Below are positions 1-8,705 of a DNA stretch of 35,788 nt, piece by piece. Position numbers and translations under genes: made by a program. Under the pieces are notes generated by a model. It was not told the origin of the DNA. It saw nothing but the letters and a program-made list of their open reading frames with translations, and ran no database searches. The number at the start of each line of letters is the position of its first letter. The first letter of the stretch is position 1. This stretch comes from Candidatus Poribacteria bacterium (GTDB lineage: Bacteria; Poribacteria; WGA-4E; WGA-3G): NCBI GenBank assembly GCA_022822215.1, contig JAJECD010000236.1, positions 1 to 35,788 of the forward strand, in the 5' to 3' direction.

Positions 1-734
1 AGGTGATTTCAGAAGAGACGGGTATCCGATTAGAGAATATCGTCGTCGGTATGCTTGGCACAGCGCGCCGCGTCGTCGTTGACAAAGATAACACAACGAT
101 TGTTGGAGGTAGTGGTGCGAAAGAGGCAGTTGAAGGACGAGTTGCACAGATTCGGACGCAAATAGAGGAGACGACTTCCGAATACGACCGCGAGAAGTTA
201 GAAGAACGGCTCGCTAAACTTGCGGGTGGTGTCGCTGTTGTTAACGTCGGTGCTGCTACGGAAGTCGAGATGAAAGAGAAGAAGGCTCGGTTTGAAGATG
301 CGCTCGCCGCAACGCGCGCCGCTGTTGAGGAAGGCATCGTTCCGGGGGGTGGGACCGCACTCTTACGCGCCTCAGCATCTCTCAGCCAACTGGAATTGGA
401 TGGCGATCAAAATACGGGGCTTGATATTGTTCGGCGCAGTTTACTCTCACCGGTGCGTGCGATCGCAGAGAATGCTGGGTTGGAAGGTTCAGTTGTGCTC
501 GCGAAAGTACAGGATGGTGTAGGCAATTACGGTTTCAACGCAGCGACGGATGAATACGGCGACATGCTCGAAGCAGGGATCGTCGATCCAACAAAAGTTG
601 TCCGTTCAGCACTTCAGAACGCCTCCAGCATTGCTGGCTTGCTCTTAACGACAGAAACCCTTGTTACAGAGATTGAAGAGCCACCCGATGCTGCTCCTGC
701 CGCAGCCGATCCGCATGCTGGGCACTTCCATTAG
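1..734 (+). CDS. groEL: Chaperonin GroEL, C-terminal part (5' end outside window)
   Basis: This is the last 243 or so codons of the 60-kDa chaperonin, which folds proteins inside a double-ring cavity using ATP. The frame is already open at base 1 and the GTG at base 3 is an internal valine, so the true start lies upstream. Family features seen are the KAGGVAV-like stretch ([11 protein letters not shown]), EEGIVPGGG, the apical-to-equatorial return (NAGLEGSVV), YGFNAAT, and [16 protein letters not shown]. The usual Gly-Gly-Met tail is replaced by a short acidic/proline/alanine stretch ending in HAGHFH. The gene is convergent with the zinc-ribbon gene at 772-1299, with a hairpin between them. 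The identity is firm. Confidence 0.97.
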   Translation, partial: VISEETGIRLENIVVGMLGTARRVVVDKDNTTIVGGSGAKEAVEGRVAQIRTQIEETTSEYDREKLEERLAKLAGGVAVVNVGAATEVEMKEKKARFEDALAATRAAVEEGIVPGGGTALLRASASLSQLELDGDQNTGLDIVRRSLLSPVRAIAENAGLEGSVVLAKVQDGVGNYGFNAATDEYGDMLEAGIVDPTKVVRSALQNASSIAGLLLTTETLVTEIEEPPDAAPAAADPHAGHFH

Positions 735-746
735 GAGATTTATCGG

Positions 747-771
747 TAGGTGTGCTGCCCAAGCGCACCTA
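747..771. terminator. Hairpin between convergent groEL and zinc-ribbon gene
   Basis: TAGGTGTGC (747-755) can pair with GCGCACCTA (763-771) in a 9-bp stem with one G-T wobble and a 7-nt loop. It lies between two convergent stop codons, so a bidirectional terminator is the natural reading. There is no clear T-run on either side, so this is only moderately supported. Confidence 0.4.
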
Positions 772-1299
772 TCACCTTTGTATGTGATAGCGGGGTTCCA
801 TCCCGCTGTCCCAATCACAATCCAAGCAGAACATCACTTTGGGTCCCAAATACTGGATGTTCTCGTTCCCACATTCTGGACACACCGTTACAGGCTTCTC
901 GATTTCGACCCCTTCTCCTTGAAAGATACTCAGATAATACACCTTCAATTCGCCTTGGTAACGGTGCCCCATTGGGCAGCGTATCGAATGTGAGGCGTCA
1001 TTTTCAAAGCGTTCAATTGTCTCTCGAAGGAACGTCAAACGGTGGTGGCAAATTGGACACGGATTCGGGATTAATTCCTTGAGGATAACCAAATCCGTAT
1101 TGTTTTGTTCAATAGAGAGCGGCAAAGCGAGATGATGTGCTACCTGCAAGTGAGATAGCCCTTGCGTGCCGAGTTTTTCCGAAAGTTCTGTAACAATTTG
1201 CGAATAACTTCCCGCACTCAGCACGATCTCTGTCGGGACCATTGTTCCACCCTTTAAGCTGGAAAGAAGCCGATAAATGCGTTCTAAAATGGGTGCCAT
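772..1299 (-). CDS. Zinc-ribbon protein of unknown function
   Basis: This 175-aa soluble protein was not assigned to a named family. It carries CPICHH near residue 81, CPMGH near 108, and a C-terminal zinc ribbon made of CPECGNE and CLDCDWD, so at least one and perhaps two zinc sites are likely. No signal peptide or membrane segment is visible. The ATG start is preceded by AAAGG at an 8-nt spacing. It lies 26 bp downstream of the 1326-1700 gene on the same strand, so the two probably share the promoter at 1740-1768. A nucleic-acid or protein-binding role is possible but is only inference. Confidence 0.75.
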   Translation of the reverse strand: MAPILERIYRLLSSLKGGTMVPTEIVLSAGSYSQIVTELSEKLGTQGLSHLQVAHHLALPLSIEQNNTDLVILKELIPNPCPICHHRLTFLRETIERFENDASHSIRCPMGHRYQGELKVYYLSIFQGEGVEIEKPVTVCPECGNENIQYLGPKVMFCLDCDWDSGMEPRYHIQR

Positions 1300-1325
1300 C
1301 CGCTATACCTTTCTACGAAAAAGAA

Positions 1326-1700
1326 TTAAACTGTCTTACCTTCGGTTGATTGGGAAGCAAGCACTTGGCTGTTGCTTCGTGCCAGAGATGATACACTCCG
1401 CTGCGAACGGTAGGCATCTGTCGGTTGATTGCGAAGCAGAATTAGGTCGTCTCCGTCCCGCTCAATCACATCGTTTGCCATCAGTGTTGTTTCAATTTTT
1501 CGCATACTCGTCATGAAACTGATAGTGACACGGGCTGTCGCTTCTAATTTGATTTGCCAACCCGTCGTTGTTTTCGTCCGCGTAAACCCTTCGTTAATAT
1601 CAAGCGACTGCATCTGTGCGGCGTTGATGATAACACCACTCTTTGCTTGTATTGCGTCTTGGGTTTTAACCGTGCTATCGTTATTATTTTCCGCTGCCAT
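1326..1700 (-). CDS. Hypothetical protein, 124 aa
   Basis: I do not recognise this protein. The ORF track starts at 1712, but the second in-frame ATG at 1700 has GGAG at a 6-nt spacing, so I prefer MAAENNN as the start. The sequence is polar, with an Asn-rich N-terminus, a central stretch with alternating hydrophobic residues typical of beta strands (TTTGWQIKLEATARVTISF), and a Ser/Gln-rich tail. There is no signal peptide and no cysteine pair. A strong sigma-70-like promoter lies upstream, and the gene is first in a two-gene unit with the zinc-ribbon gene. A near-identical 19-bp direct repeat lies in its 3' end in two different reading frames. Confidence 0.6.
   Translation of the reverse strand: MAAENNNDSTVKTQDAIQAKSGVIINAAQMQSLDINEGFTRTKTTTGWQIKLEATARVTISFMTSMRKIETTLMANDVIERDGDDLILLRNQPTDAYRSQRSVSSLARSNSQVLASQSTEGKTV
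1342..1439. repeat. Direct repeat pair inside the 3' end of the 124-aa gene
   Basis: TCGGTTGATTGGGAAGCAA at 1342-1360 recurs as TCGGTTGATTGCGAAGCAG at 1421-1439, with 17 of 19 bases identical. The two copies are read in different frames of the reverse-strand gene, so this is a DNA-level repeat rather than a protein repeat. Confidence 0.5.
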
Positions 1701-1739
1701 AGTATACTCCATGTCTATAATGGAATTTGAGTTGAACGT

Positions 1740-1768
1740 ATTTTATCATGCATATTTCGGATTGTCAA
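1740..1768 (-). promoter_or_regulatory. Sigma-70-like promoter for the 1326-1700/772-1299 unit
   Basis: On the reverse strand TTGACA (1768-1763) is followed after 17 nt by TAAAAT (1745-1740). That is a perfect -35 and a 5/6 -10 at optimal spacing, about 40 bp upstream of the preferred ATG at 1700. Confidence 0.7.
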
Positions 1769-1865
1769 CATAGTTTTTATTCTTTTAGGGGTCATCGATT
1801 ATCGGTTCCGCTGACCGATTCCTACCGCGACAACCGACAGCCGGCAACTGATAACCAAATTCCGT

Positions 1866-1895
1866 TTGACATCTGTCTTCCAATTAGACTATAAT
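1866..1895 (+). promoter_or_regulatory. Sigma-70-like promoter for the VWA/DUF4159/DUF4175 operon
   Basis: TTGACA (1866-1871), an 18-nt spacer and TATAAT (1890-1895) match consensus in both hexamers. Transcription would begin near 1902, which is downstream of the GTG at 1898. This argues that the ATG at 1922 is the true start of the first gene. Confidence 0.75.
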
Positions 1896-1921
1896 ATGTG
1901 GAGAAAGGAATTAGAAGAGGT

Positions 1922-4309
1922 ATGCGATTCACCTATTTTTGGCCCGGATGGGCAATTGCACTCGGCATTGGCATTGCCATCGGTATAACCGTGTTCGTCT
2001 ACTTCAGGGTAGCACGTCCGATGCGTCCGAGATATAGGGTTTTGCTGGTTGCGCTGCGAATCTTCGCAGCATCAATCTTGCTTGCTTGTCTCTTAGCCCC
2101 GGTCGTTATTGAGAAAAAGGATATTACACCACCGACACACCTCTCCATTCTGGTAGATACCTCTCGAAGTATGGAACTCGTGGGTGAACCCACTGATGAA
2201 ATGCACGCGTCGAGACTGAGTCAGGTAAATCAACTCTTGTTTAATGTGCCGAGCGGTTTCCTGCAGGCGTTACAGACTCGATTTGAGGTCCACCTCTATC
2301 CTTTCGATACCGGACTCCATCAAAGTGTTCCGTTTGCCCAAAGTCTTGATTCTGAAATGCCTCAGTTTGAACCTGAAGGGGCACTTACTGATATTAGTGG
2401 TGCGATACAAGAAGCAGCAGCGACATGGAAAGGGCAGCAGGCTGCAGGTATTGTGCTCATAACGGATGGTGGACACAATTCTGGGCAATTTCCTTTTGCA
2501 GCTATTGCTGGATTAGAGATGCCAATCTATGCGGTAGGGGTCGGGGCAGTTGAACCCTCAAAGGACGTTCAGATTCAACACATTGATTATGCACCGATTG
2601 CCTACACCGGTCATGAAAGCACTATCCGTGTGAATGTAACGCAAACCGGCTATACTGGTAAGACAACCCGACTGACGCTGCGTGAAGTGAACGGAAATAC
2701 CCTCGTAGATGCTGAAACGTTGACCTTTGGACCTGAGTCGCAGACTTCGACCAAACCCGTAGTGGAAGACATTCGGGCAAGTGCCACTACACAACAGGTG
2801 GTTGAGCTGAAGTTGACACCACAGACCGAAGGCAACTTCCAGTATACCGTCACACTTCCGGCACTTGACGGTGAACTGACGGAGGCGAACAATCAAAAGA
2901 CGTTTTCGGTGAAGGTGGTGAAGGCGAAACTCAACGTTTTCTATCTCGAAGGGAGACCCCGATGGGATTACACTTTCTTGAAACGGGCGTTAGCGCGCGA
3001 TCCAGATGTTGAAGCGACGTGTGCGATCTTGTCGCGTGGCAGGGCAAGGCGGGTGGCTACTGATGCAGCGATCGAACGTTTAGATGGTTATTATCCGCAA
3101 TCTACACTGGCATCCGAAGCACCGAGATTTCCAGAAACTCCCGCAGTGCTCTCTAAATACGATGTGCTGATTTTAGGAGATTTAGAGGACGCACATCTTA
3201 CTGAGGCGCAGCAACTCGCGATCGTTGATTTTGTTGAAGTCCAAGGCAAACCTATTATTTTTTTACCATCTCGGAATATGCTCGGTGTGAACGGGTTGAG
3301 AAACACGGAATTAACGCACTTATTACCGATTGATATACCCGCAAATGGATGTCGTGTACACGACGCAGCGTTCACCGTGCAGCTGACGCAATCTGGGCTG
3401 TTTCATCCGATGCTCCAAATGGCGGACAGCGAAAGTACACTGGGAAATAACGCTACGCTATGGCGAAACGTTCCTGTTTCCTTATCGCGGTTTTTTACCG
3501 GATTTCAGCTCAGAGGCGGTGCGACTGTCCTTATGGAGAACGGAGGCGGGACACCCGTTTTGGTGCTTCAGAGAGTGGGGTTGGGCAAAAGCCTGCTGAT
3601 CGCGGCGGAAGGACTCTGGAATTGGGATTTCGCTGTTAAGACTTTTAAAGACAATCGCTATCGGACAATCTATCCACGTTTCTGGGCACAGGTTATCCGA
3701 TGGATGGCGACGCATACTGAGGACGAGAAACTCTATCTCACTACGGATGCCACAACCTATACGATAGGGGACGTCGCTGAAGTTAGGGCGTATCTGTATT
3801 CTGAGACCTATCAGCAACAAACAGACGCAACGGTTCAGATTGAGGTGACTCCACCTGAGGGAACGCCGTTCCAACTCCGAATTCGCAGCGCGACTGGAAA
3901 CACGGACGGATCGGCATCGCAGCAGCGCATAACGTCCGACATCGGAAATCTCTATACTGCTAAATTCGAGCTCCTACAGAAGGGAACTTACCGGATTCGA
4001 GCCGTCGGCAGCAGCCGGGACTTAACGCTCGGTGAAGATCAAATTGATATTTATGCCCATCCGCAGCTTGCGGAATTGGAAGCTCCTCAACTCAATGAGG
4101 TTTTGCTGAAGGAACTCGCTGAACAGACGGGCGGTGCTTATTTTACAATAGCGGACGCGGCATCGCTTCCGGATAACATTCCGAATGTCCAAAATCCTGT
4201 GTTCGTTGATGCTGAACGTGAGCTCTGGGCACATCCGTTAATTCTCCTCGCTGTGGTCGGGTTGTTAGGTGCTGAATGGTTCTTACGTAAGCGGATTGGA
4301 TTGGTTTGA
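1922..4309 (+). CDS. VWA-domain membrane protein with glutamine-amidotransferase-like domain (BatA-type N-terminus)
   Basis: This is a 795-aa membrane protein when started at ATG 1922. The track's GTG at 1898 lies at or before the expected transcription start. Two N-terminal membrane helices (about 9-28 and 38-62) are followed by a von Willebrand A domain with the MIDAS motif DTSRS (D79, S81, S83). A class I glutamine-amidotransferase-like domain follows, with the characteristic LNVFYLEGRPRWDYTFLKRA entry. A final helix lies close to the C-terminus (about 770-787). Proteins of this design occur beside DUF4159 and DUF4175 genes and MoxR ATPases in planctomycetes and relatives. A role in envelope stress or assembly is suspected but unproven. 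It is first in the operon, with the DUF4159 gene 33 bp downstream. Confidence 0.85.
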   Translation: MRFTYFWPGWAIALGIGIAIGITVFVYFRVARPMRPRYRVLLVALRIFAASILLACLLAPVVIEKKDITPPTHLSILVDTSRSMELVGEPTDEMHASRLSQVNQLLFNVPSGFLQALQTRFEVHLYPFDTGLHQSVPFAQSLDSEMPQFEPEGALTDISGAIQEAAATWKGQQAAGIVLITDGGHNSGQFPFAAIAGLEMPIYAVGVGAVEPSKDVQIQHIDYAPIAYTGHESTIRVNVTQTGYTGKTTRLTLREVNGNTLVDAETLTFGPESQTSTKPVVEDIRASATTQQVVELKLTPQTEGNFQYTVTLPALDGELTEANNQKTFSVKVVKAKLNVFYLEGRPRWDYTFLKRALARDPDVEATCAILSRGRARRVATDAAIERLDGYYPQSTLASEAPRFPETPAVLSKYDVLILGDLEDAHLTEAQQLAIVDFVEVQGKPIIFLPSRNMLGVNGLRNTELTHLLPIDIPANGCRVHDAAFTVQLTQSGLFHPMLQMADSESTLGNNATLWRNVPVSLSRFFTGFQLRGGATVLMENGGGTPVLVLQRVGLGKSLLIAAEGLWNWDFAVKTFKDNRYRTIYPRFWAQVIRWMATHTEDEKLYLTTDATTYTIGDVAEVRAYLYSETYQQQTDATVQIEVTPPEGTPFQLRIRSATGNTDGSASQQRITSDIGNLYTAKFELLQKGTYRIRAVGSSRDLTLGEDQIDIYAHPQLAELEAPQLNEVLLKELAEQTGGAYFTIADAASLPDNIPNVQNPVFVDAERELWAHPLILLAVVGLLGAEWFLRKRIGLV

Positions 4310-4342
4310 GGTGTTCAAGGGACAGAAAAGTGAGACATTATT

Positions 4343-5020
4343 ATGGGACGATTAATGAAGTGGCGACCCTCTTTTTTTCTCTGTTGCCTCCTATTTTCCG
4401 CAGCGATTGGCACGCCAGAAGCGGGTGAGAAGTTCACGATCGCCCAAGTCCACTATGGCGGTGGCGGCGATTGGTATGGAGACGCGACGACAATTAAGAA
4501 TTGGCTCCATCTCCTCCGCACCCGAACGGATATTGAAACAGACGAAGAGAGAGTAATTCTCAAGTTGACGGATCACATTCTTTACCACTACCCGATGCTC
4601 TACCTTGTAGGACACGGAAATGTCCGGTTGACTGAGAGCGAAGTTGAGATTTTGAGGGACTATCTCATGAACGGTGGGTTTCTGTTTGCCAACGATGATT
4701 ATGGACTTGACGAAAGTTTCCGCCGTGAAATGCGTCGTGTGTTTCCTAATCAGGAATTACAGCCTATACCGAACACACACCTGATTTACCGATGCTTCTA
4801 TGAACTGGAGGGGTTACCCAAGATTCATGAGCACGACGGCGAACCCGCACAAGGGTTTGGACTCTTTCACGATGGAAGAATGGTCGTTTACTACGTTTAC
4901 AGTGCTGACATCGGTGATGGACTTGAGGATGCCGATGTACATCCAGAGGATACGCCGCGGGTTCGCGAACTCGCAGCGAAAATGGCGGTGAATATTGCTG
5001 TTTATGCCCTAACGCACTAA
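4343..5020 (+). CDS. DUF4159 domain-containing exported protein
   Basis: This 225-aa protein has a hydrophobic signal peptide (about residues 8-27, ending near AIGTPEAG), so it is probably exported. The rest fits the DUF4159 family: FTIAQVHYGGGGDWYGD, YLVGHGNV, LRDYLMNGGFLFANDD, FRREMRRVFP, and the C-terminal YVYSADIGDGLED segment. The family fold resembles a glutamine amidotransferase but lacks a proven reaction. It sits between the VWA protein and the DUF4175-like protein (14-bp gap), which is the usual order for this gene set. A second ATG four codons in is an equally plausible start. The molecular function is unknown. Confidence 0.88.
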   Translation: MGRLMKWRPSFFLCCLLFSAAIGTPEAGEKFTIAQVHYGGGGDWYGDATTIKNWLHLLRTRTDIETDEERVILKLTDHILYHYPMLYLVGHGNVRLTESEVEILRDYLMNGGFLFANDDYGLDESFRREMRRVFPNQELQPIPNTHLIYRCFYELEGLPKIHEHDGEPAQGFGLFHDGRMVVYYVYSADIGDGLEDADVHPEDTPRVRELAAKMAVNIAVYALTH

Positions 5021-5034
5021 TAACCATATACACT

Positions 5035-8000
5035 ATGAACACACAAGATGTAAATCGATCTTATGAAAACTTGATTAATCAGCTGCGTGCGATTCGGCGG
5101 CAGTGGCGATGGCTGATTTTCTCGGAAGGATTGTTGAAGTGTATCGGCATTCTGGCACTTGTCGGGACGGGTGTCCTCATCGTTTTTGCGTTGAGTTTAC
5201 GCATGTGGCAACTCCCATTCTCGCACTGGATGCGTATGGGTATGCTGTTGCTGTCAATAGGTGTTGCTGTCTATGCGGTTGTCCGCGCACTTGTGCTGCC
5301 GCTCCGTCGGAGATTGACGGATGCAGCGGTCGCAGCGCGCCTTGAATCGACGCAAGCAGAAAGCGGGTTTGCATCCGAAAATCGAATCTTGAGTGCCGTC
5401 CAACTCTGGAGTGCGTTAGCAGATAACCGACTCGGGTATGCCCCGGAATTCATTGAGCACCTGATTCTTCAAACCAGCAGAGATATGGAACAGGTACAGT
5501 CCAAACAGGTGTTTCAGTCCGAGTTTCGGAAAATCAGGCGGAATGCGGGGGTCGCTGTTGCGGGTATAGGACTTCTTCTAATCACATTCTTTTTCTTACC
5601 GACTGCTTTCGTGGACTTCGCACACTCGTTTCGGGCATTACCCACAACGCTCCAGGCGGACGCCGAAGGTCTAAAAAATCTCATTCAGATTACAGAAATT
5701 CAGCCGGGTAACACTGGCATCGAACGAGGCAGTGACGTTAACATCACTGCCCAAGTAAACGGACACTTCGGCGCGCCTGTTGAGCTCTATTACCGCGTCG
5801 GAGAAGCAGATGCAGCAGCGTCAACGACAAAATGGGAATCTGTGCTGATGCAAAGAACCGCCGCCCCTATAGATCGTAACGAGCAGGTTTCCGCCCTTTC
5901 CTTGTTATACCGTGTGACGCTTGAGAAGGTGAGTCGTCCGCTCCAGTACTACGTTTCTGTGGAAGCGGCAGTGTCCGAGCGGTATCAACTGACAATCAGC
6001 GATGAGCCGGTTGTCACACAATTTCAGTATCGACTCAACTATCCACCTTACACGCAGCTCCAACCGCAGACGCTACCGACAAACACGGGTGATATTCAGG
6101 TGCTTTTCGGCACAGAGGTCGTCTTCACAGGGGAGAGCAACAAACCGCTTGAGAAAGCGTCCCTTGTATTTGAGGTATCTGACGCTGCGCCGTTAGCGGT
6201 TAAAGCGGCAGCGACAGGTCAGTCCAGCGAAGAATCGGTGGAAGAAGGGCAGGTCCCAGAAACGACTCAAATGTCCCGTGGCATCCAAGGTGCTTTTATC
6301 GCGCAACAGAGCCAGAGATACCAGATCCGTATCACCGATGTTGAAGGTTTCATGAATCGTGCCCCAATTAACTATACACTCACCGTTTTTGAAGATGCCG
6401 TCCCCGATGTCGCTATCGTCGCCCCGGCGCGGGATACTGTCTTAGATAATAGCATGTTGGTGGAGCTGAAAGTGGAGGCAACAGACGACTACGGGATACA
6501 GGAGCTCCAACTCGTCTATCGTGTTGAGGTCGAGGGTGCTGAAGCAGTGAATGTCCCATTAAAACGTTGGGGAATTGAGGGGGCAGATGTCCGCAGAGCT
6601 GTCTTTCTGAGTTATACTTGGGATGTGGATCGGATTGGTATCTTTCCGGGTGAGGTGCTCGCCTATTACGTTCAAGCCTTGGACAACGATGCTGTCTCTG
6701 GACCCAATATTGGTAAGTCGCCTACCTACACGCTTCGTTTCCCATCGCTCTCAGAAATGTACGATTCGGTTGCTGCCGAACAGGAAGCGGAACAGCGTGG
6801 ACTCGATGAACTCTTTGACGAACAAGCAGATGCTACAGGGTTGGTCGATAGTCTCCTTGATACGATGAAACGGATGGGCAGAAGCAATCAAGAACTTACG
6901 CGCAACGATGAAAATCTCATGCAGCAGGTGCTTGAAAACCAGAAACAGATTGAGGAAGCAGCACAGCAATTAATCGAAGATATGAAGCAGACGGCGGAGG
7001 AGATGGAGCAGAATCAGCTCTTTGACACTGAGACGATCCAGAAATATCAGGAACTCCAAGACCTGATGGAGAAAGCCCTCTCTGAAGAGCATCAAGAGAT
7101 TTTGCAGAAATTATCTGAGGCGTTGGCGAACCCGCAGCTGACTGAACGACAAGGGGCAATGCGGGAAGCGAATCTCAGTCAGGAACAGTTTTTACAGCAA
7201 TTGGAACGCGCGAAATCGCTCTATGAACAGATCCTGCTTGAGCAGGAATTAGAAGCCGCTGCGAAACAGGCAACCGCACTCGCTGAACAACAGAAAGAAT
7301 TGATGGATACATTGGAGGCGAAGACTGAATCCGCACCTTTGAATGATCTCGCGCAAAAAGAGGATCGCGTGGGTGAGGAGTTCGGACAGCTCAGTGAGAA
7401 ATTAGAGGAACTCGGCACCGATATGAAGGTGCTCGCGAAAGACAACGAAAACGCGCCACCGCAGATAGAACGGCTCGGAGATGAAATTCTCCGCCTCAAT
7501 CGGTTTGCGCATGAATATCAGCTGCCCGAAATGCTTGATGCTACCAGTGCCAACCTGCGAAGTGGACAGAACAGCGAGGCACTCGAATCGGGACGTGGCG
7601 CACAACAGACCCTGATGGAACTCGCACAAGGCTTGGATAACGCTTTGGCGTTTATGGAAGGTGCGAACGCAAACGAGTCTCTAACCGTGATGCGTGAAGC
7701 CATTGAAAGTGGGCTTCATCTCTCGCATCTCCATGAAAAGGTTATTAACCAAACAAACGACATTCTCGTCGCCGCGCAATCGAATGCCTATATCCAGAGT
7801 GAAATCTTGAAATTGCAAGAACTCGCAGCGGATGAAATTACCACGGCAGAAGGGCTTACACAACTTTCAAGTAAACTCTGGGAATTAGGGGGGCGACAGA
7901 TACAGGTGCCACCTGAAGTCGTCTTACATCTCAATGCTTCAAACGATGCGCTTTCTCGTGCTGCACGCGCTTTAGAGGATAGGCAACCGAGCCTCGCGCT

Positions 8001-8652
8001 CCCGATTCAGAAAGCCGCACTTGCCGATCTCAATCAAGCGATCTTTGAACTCCTTGAGGCGATGGCACAGATGAACCAGCAGATGGGTGCTGGTGGATTT
8101 GAGGATATGATGCAGCAGCTCGAACAACTCGCCGAGGGTCAGGAGCAGTTAAACCAGATGGCTGAGCGTCTCAGTCAACAGATGCGTGAGCAGGGGCAAA
8201 CCCCTGGGCTACAACAGATGATGCAGCAACTCGCTGCGCAACAGCAGCTGATCCGAGAGGCAACACAACGTCTCGCAGAGCGTGCTGAACAGATGGCGCA
8301 AATGCTTGGCAGCCTTGAAGAGGTGGCTCAGGAGATGAATGCGGTTGAGAAATCGCTCCAGCAAGGGAGCCTTGATGATGAAGTGCTTGATAGACAAGCG
8401 CGGATTTTGACTCGGATGCTTGATAGTTTAAAATCGCTGCAGAAACGGGATGTCGGCAAGCAGCGGAAGGCGGAAGTCGCGAGAACTGCTGCGACCCCTG
8501 CACAGGAAGTTCCGCCTTTGCACCCCGACTTACTCGAAATCGTTCGGGAGTTAGAAGCTGCGCCGAATGCCAAGGAATTTGAGGATATTCCGTTTCAGTA
8601 TCGTGAACAATTGAGACAATACTTTAAGGCACTTTCGCAAAAGACTCAGTAG
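5035..8652 (+). CDS. Large DUF4175-like membrane protein with extended coiled coil
   Basis: This is a 1205-aa membrane protein. Helices are predicted at about 27-54, 66-88 and 171-194. An extracytoplasmic region of beta-type domains follows to about residue 570, with Tyr-rich strands such as YYRVGE and YYVQALDND. From about 575 to 1140 it is almost entirely charged, Gln/Glu/Met/Leu-rich helix, with runs such as MMQQLEQLAEGQEQLNQM that predict long coiled coils. This is the layout of DUF4175/tail-length-type proteins found downstream of DUF4159 genes. It is the last gene of the operon, and a separate transcription unit starts at 8706. A structural or scaffolding role at the envelope is inferred from its shape only. 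No catalytic motif is visible. Confidence 0.82.
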   Translation: MNTQDVNRSYENLINQLRAIRRQWRWLIFSEGLLKCIGILALVGTGVLIVFALSLRMWQLPFSHWMRMGMLLLSIGVAVYAVVRALVLPLRRRLTDAAVAARLESTQAESGFASENRILSAVQLWSALADNRLGYAPEFIEHLILQTSRDMEQVQSKQVFQSEFRKIRRNAGVAVAGIGLLLITFFFLPTAFVDFAHSFRALPTTLQADAEGLKNLIQITEIQPGNTGIERGSDVNITAQVNGHFGAPVELYYRVGEADAAASTTKWESVLMQRTAAPIDRNEQVSALSLLYRVTLEKVSRPLQYYVSVEAAVSERYQLTISDEPVVTQFQYRLNYPPYTQLQPQTLPTNTGDIQVLFGTEVVFTGESNKPLEKASLVFEVSDAAPLAVKAAATGQSSEESVEEGQVPETTQMSRGIQGAFIAQQSQRYQIRITDVEGFMNRAPINYTLTVFEDAVPDVAIVAPARDTVLDNSMLVELKVEATDDYGIQELQLVYRVEVEGAEAVNVPLKRWGIEGADVRRAVFLSYTWDVDRIGIFPGEVLAYYVQALDNDAVSGPNIGKSPTYTLRFPSLSEMYDSVAAEQEAEQRGLDELFDEQADATGLVDSLLDTMKRMGRSNQELTRNDENLMQQVLENQKQIEEAAQQLIEDMKQTAEEMEQNQLFDTETIQKYQELQDLMEKALSEEHQEILQKLSEALANPQLTERQGAMREANLSQEQFLQQLERAKSLYEQILLEQELEAAAKQATALAEQQKELMDTLEAKTESAPLNDLAQKEDRVGEEFGQLSEKLEELGTDMKVLAKDNENAPPQIERLGDEILRLNRFAHEYQLPEMLDATSANLRSGQNSEALESGRGAQQTLMELAQGLDNALAFMEGANANESLTVMREAIESGLHLSHLHEKVINQTNDILVAAQSNAYIQSEILKLQELAADEITTAEGLTQLSSKLWELGGRQIQVPPEVVLHLNASNDALSRAARALEDRQPSLALPIQKAALADLNQAIFELLEAMAQMNQQMGAGGFEDMMQQLEQLAEGQEQLNQMAERLSQQMREQGQTPGLQQMMQQLAAQQQLIREATQRLAERAEQMAQMLGSLEEVAQEMNAVEKSLQQGSLDDEVLDRQARILTRMLDSLKSLQKRDVGKQRKAEVARTAATPAQEVPPLHPDLLEIVRELEAAPNAKEFEDIPFQYREQLRQYFKALSQKTQ

Positions 8653-8705
8653 TTGCTGTCAAGGTTTTGTGGCACACTCGATGCTTGATTGTGGGGAGTT
8701 AACGT

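Noticed and set aside
1898-1921. GTG start for the VWA protein
   Set aside because: It lies three bases after the -10 box, before the expected transcription start, and has no SD.
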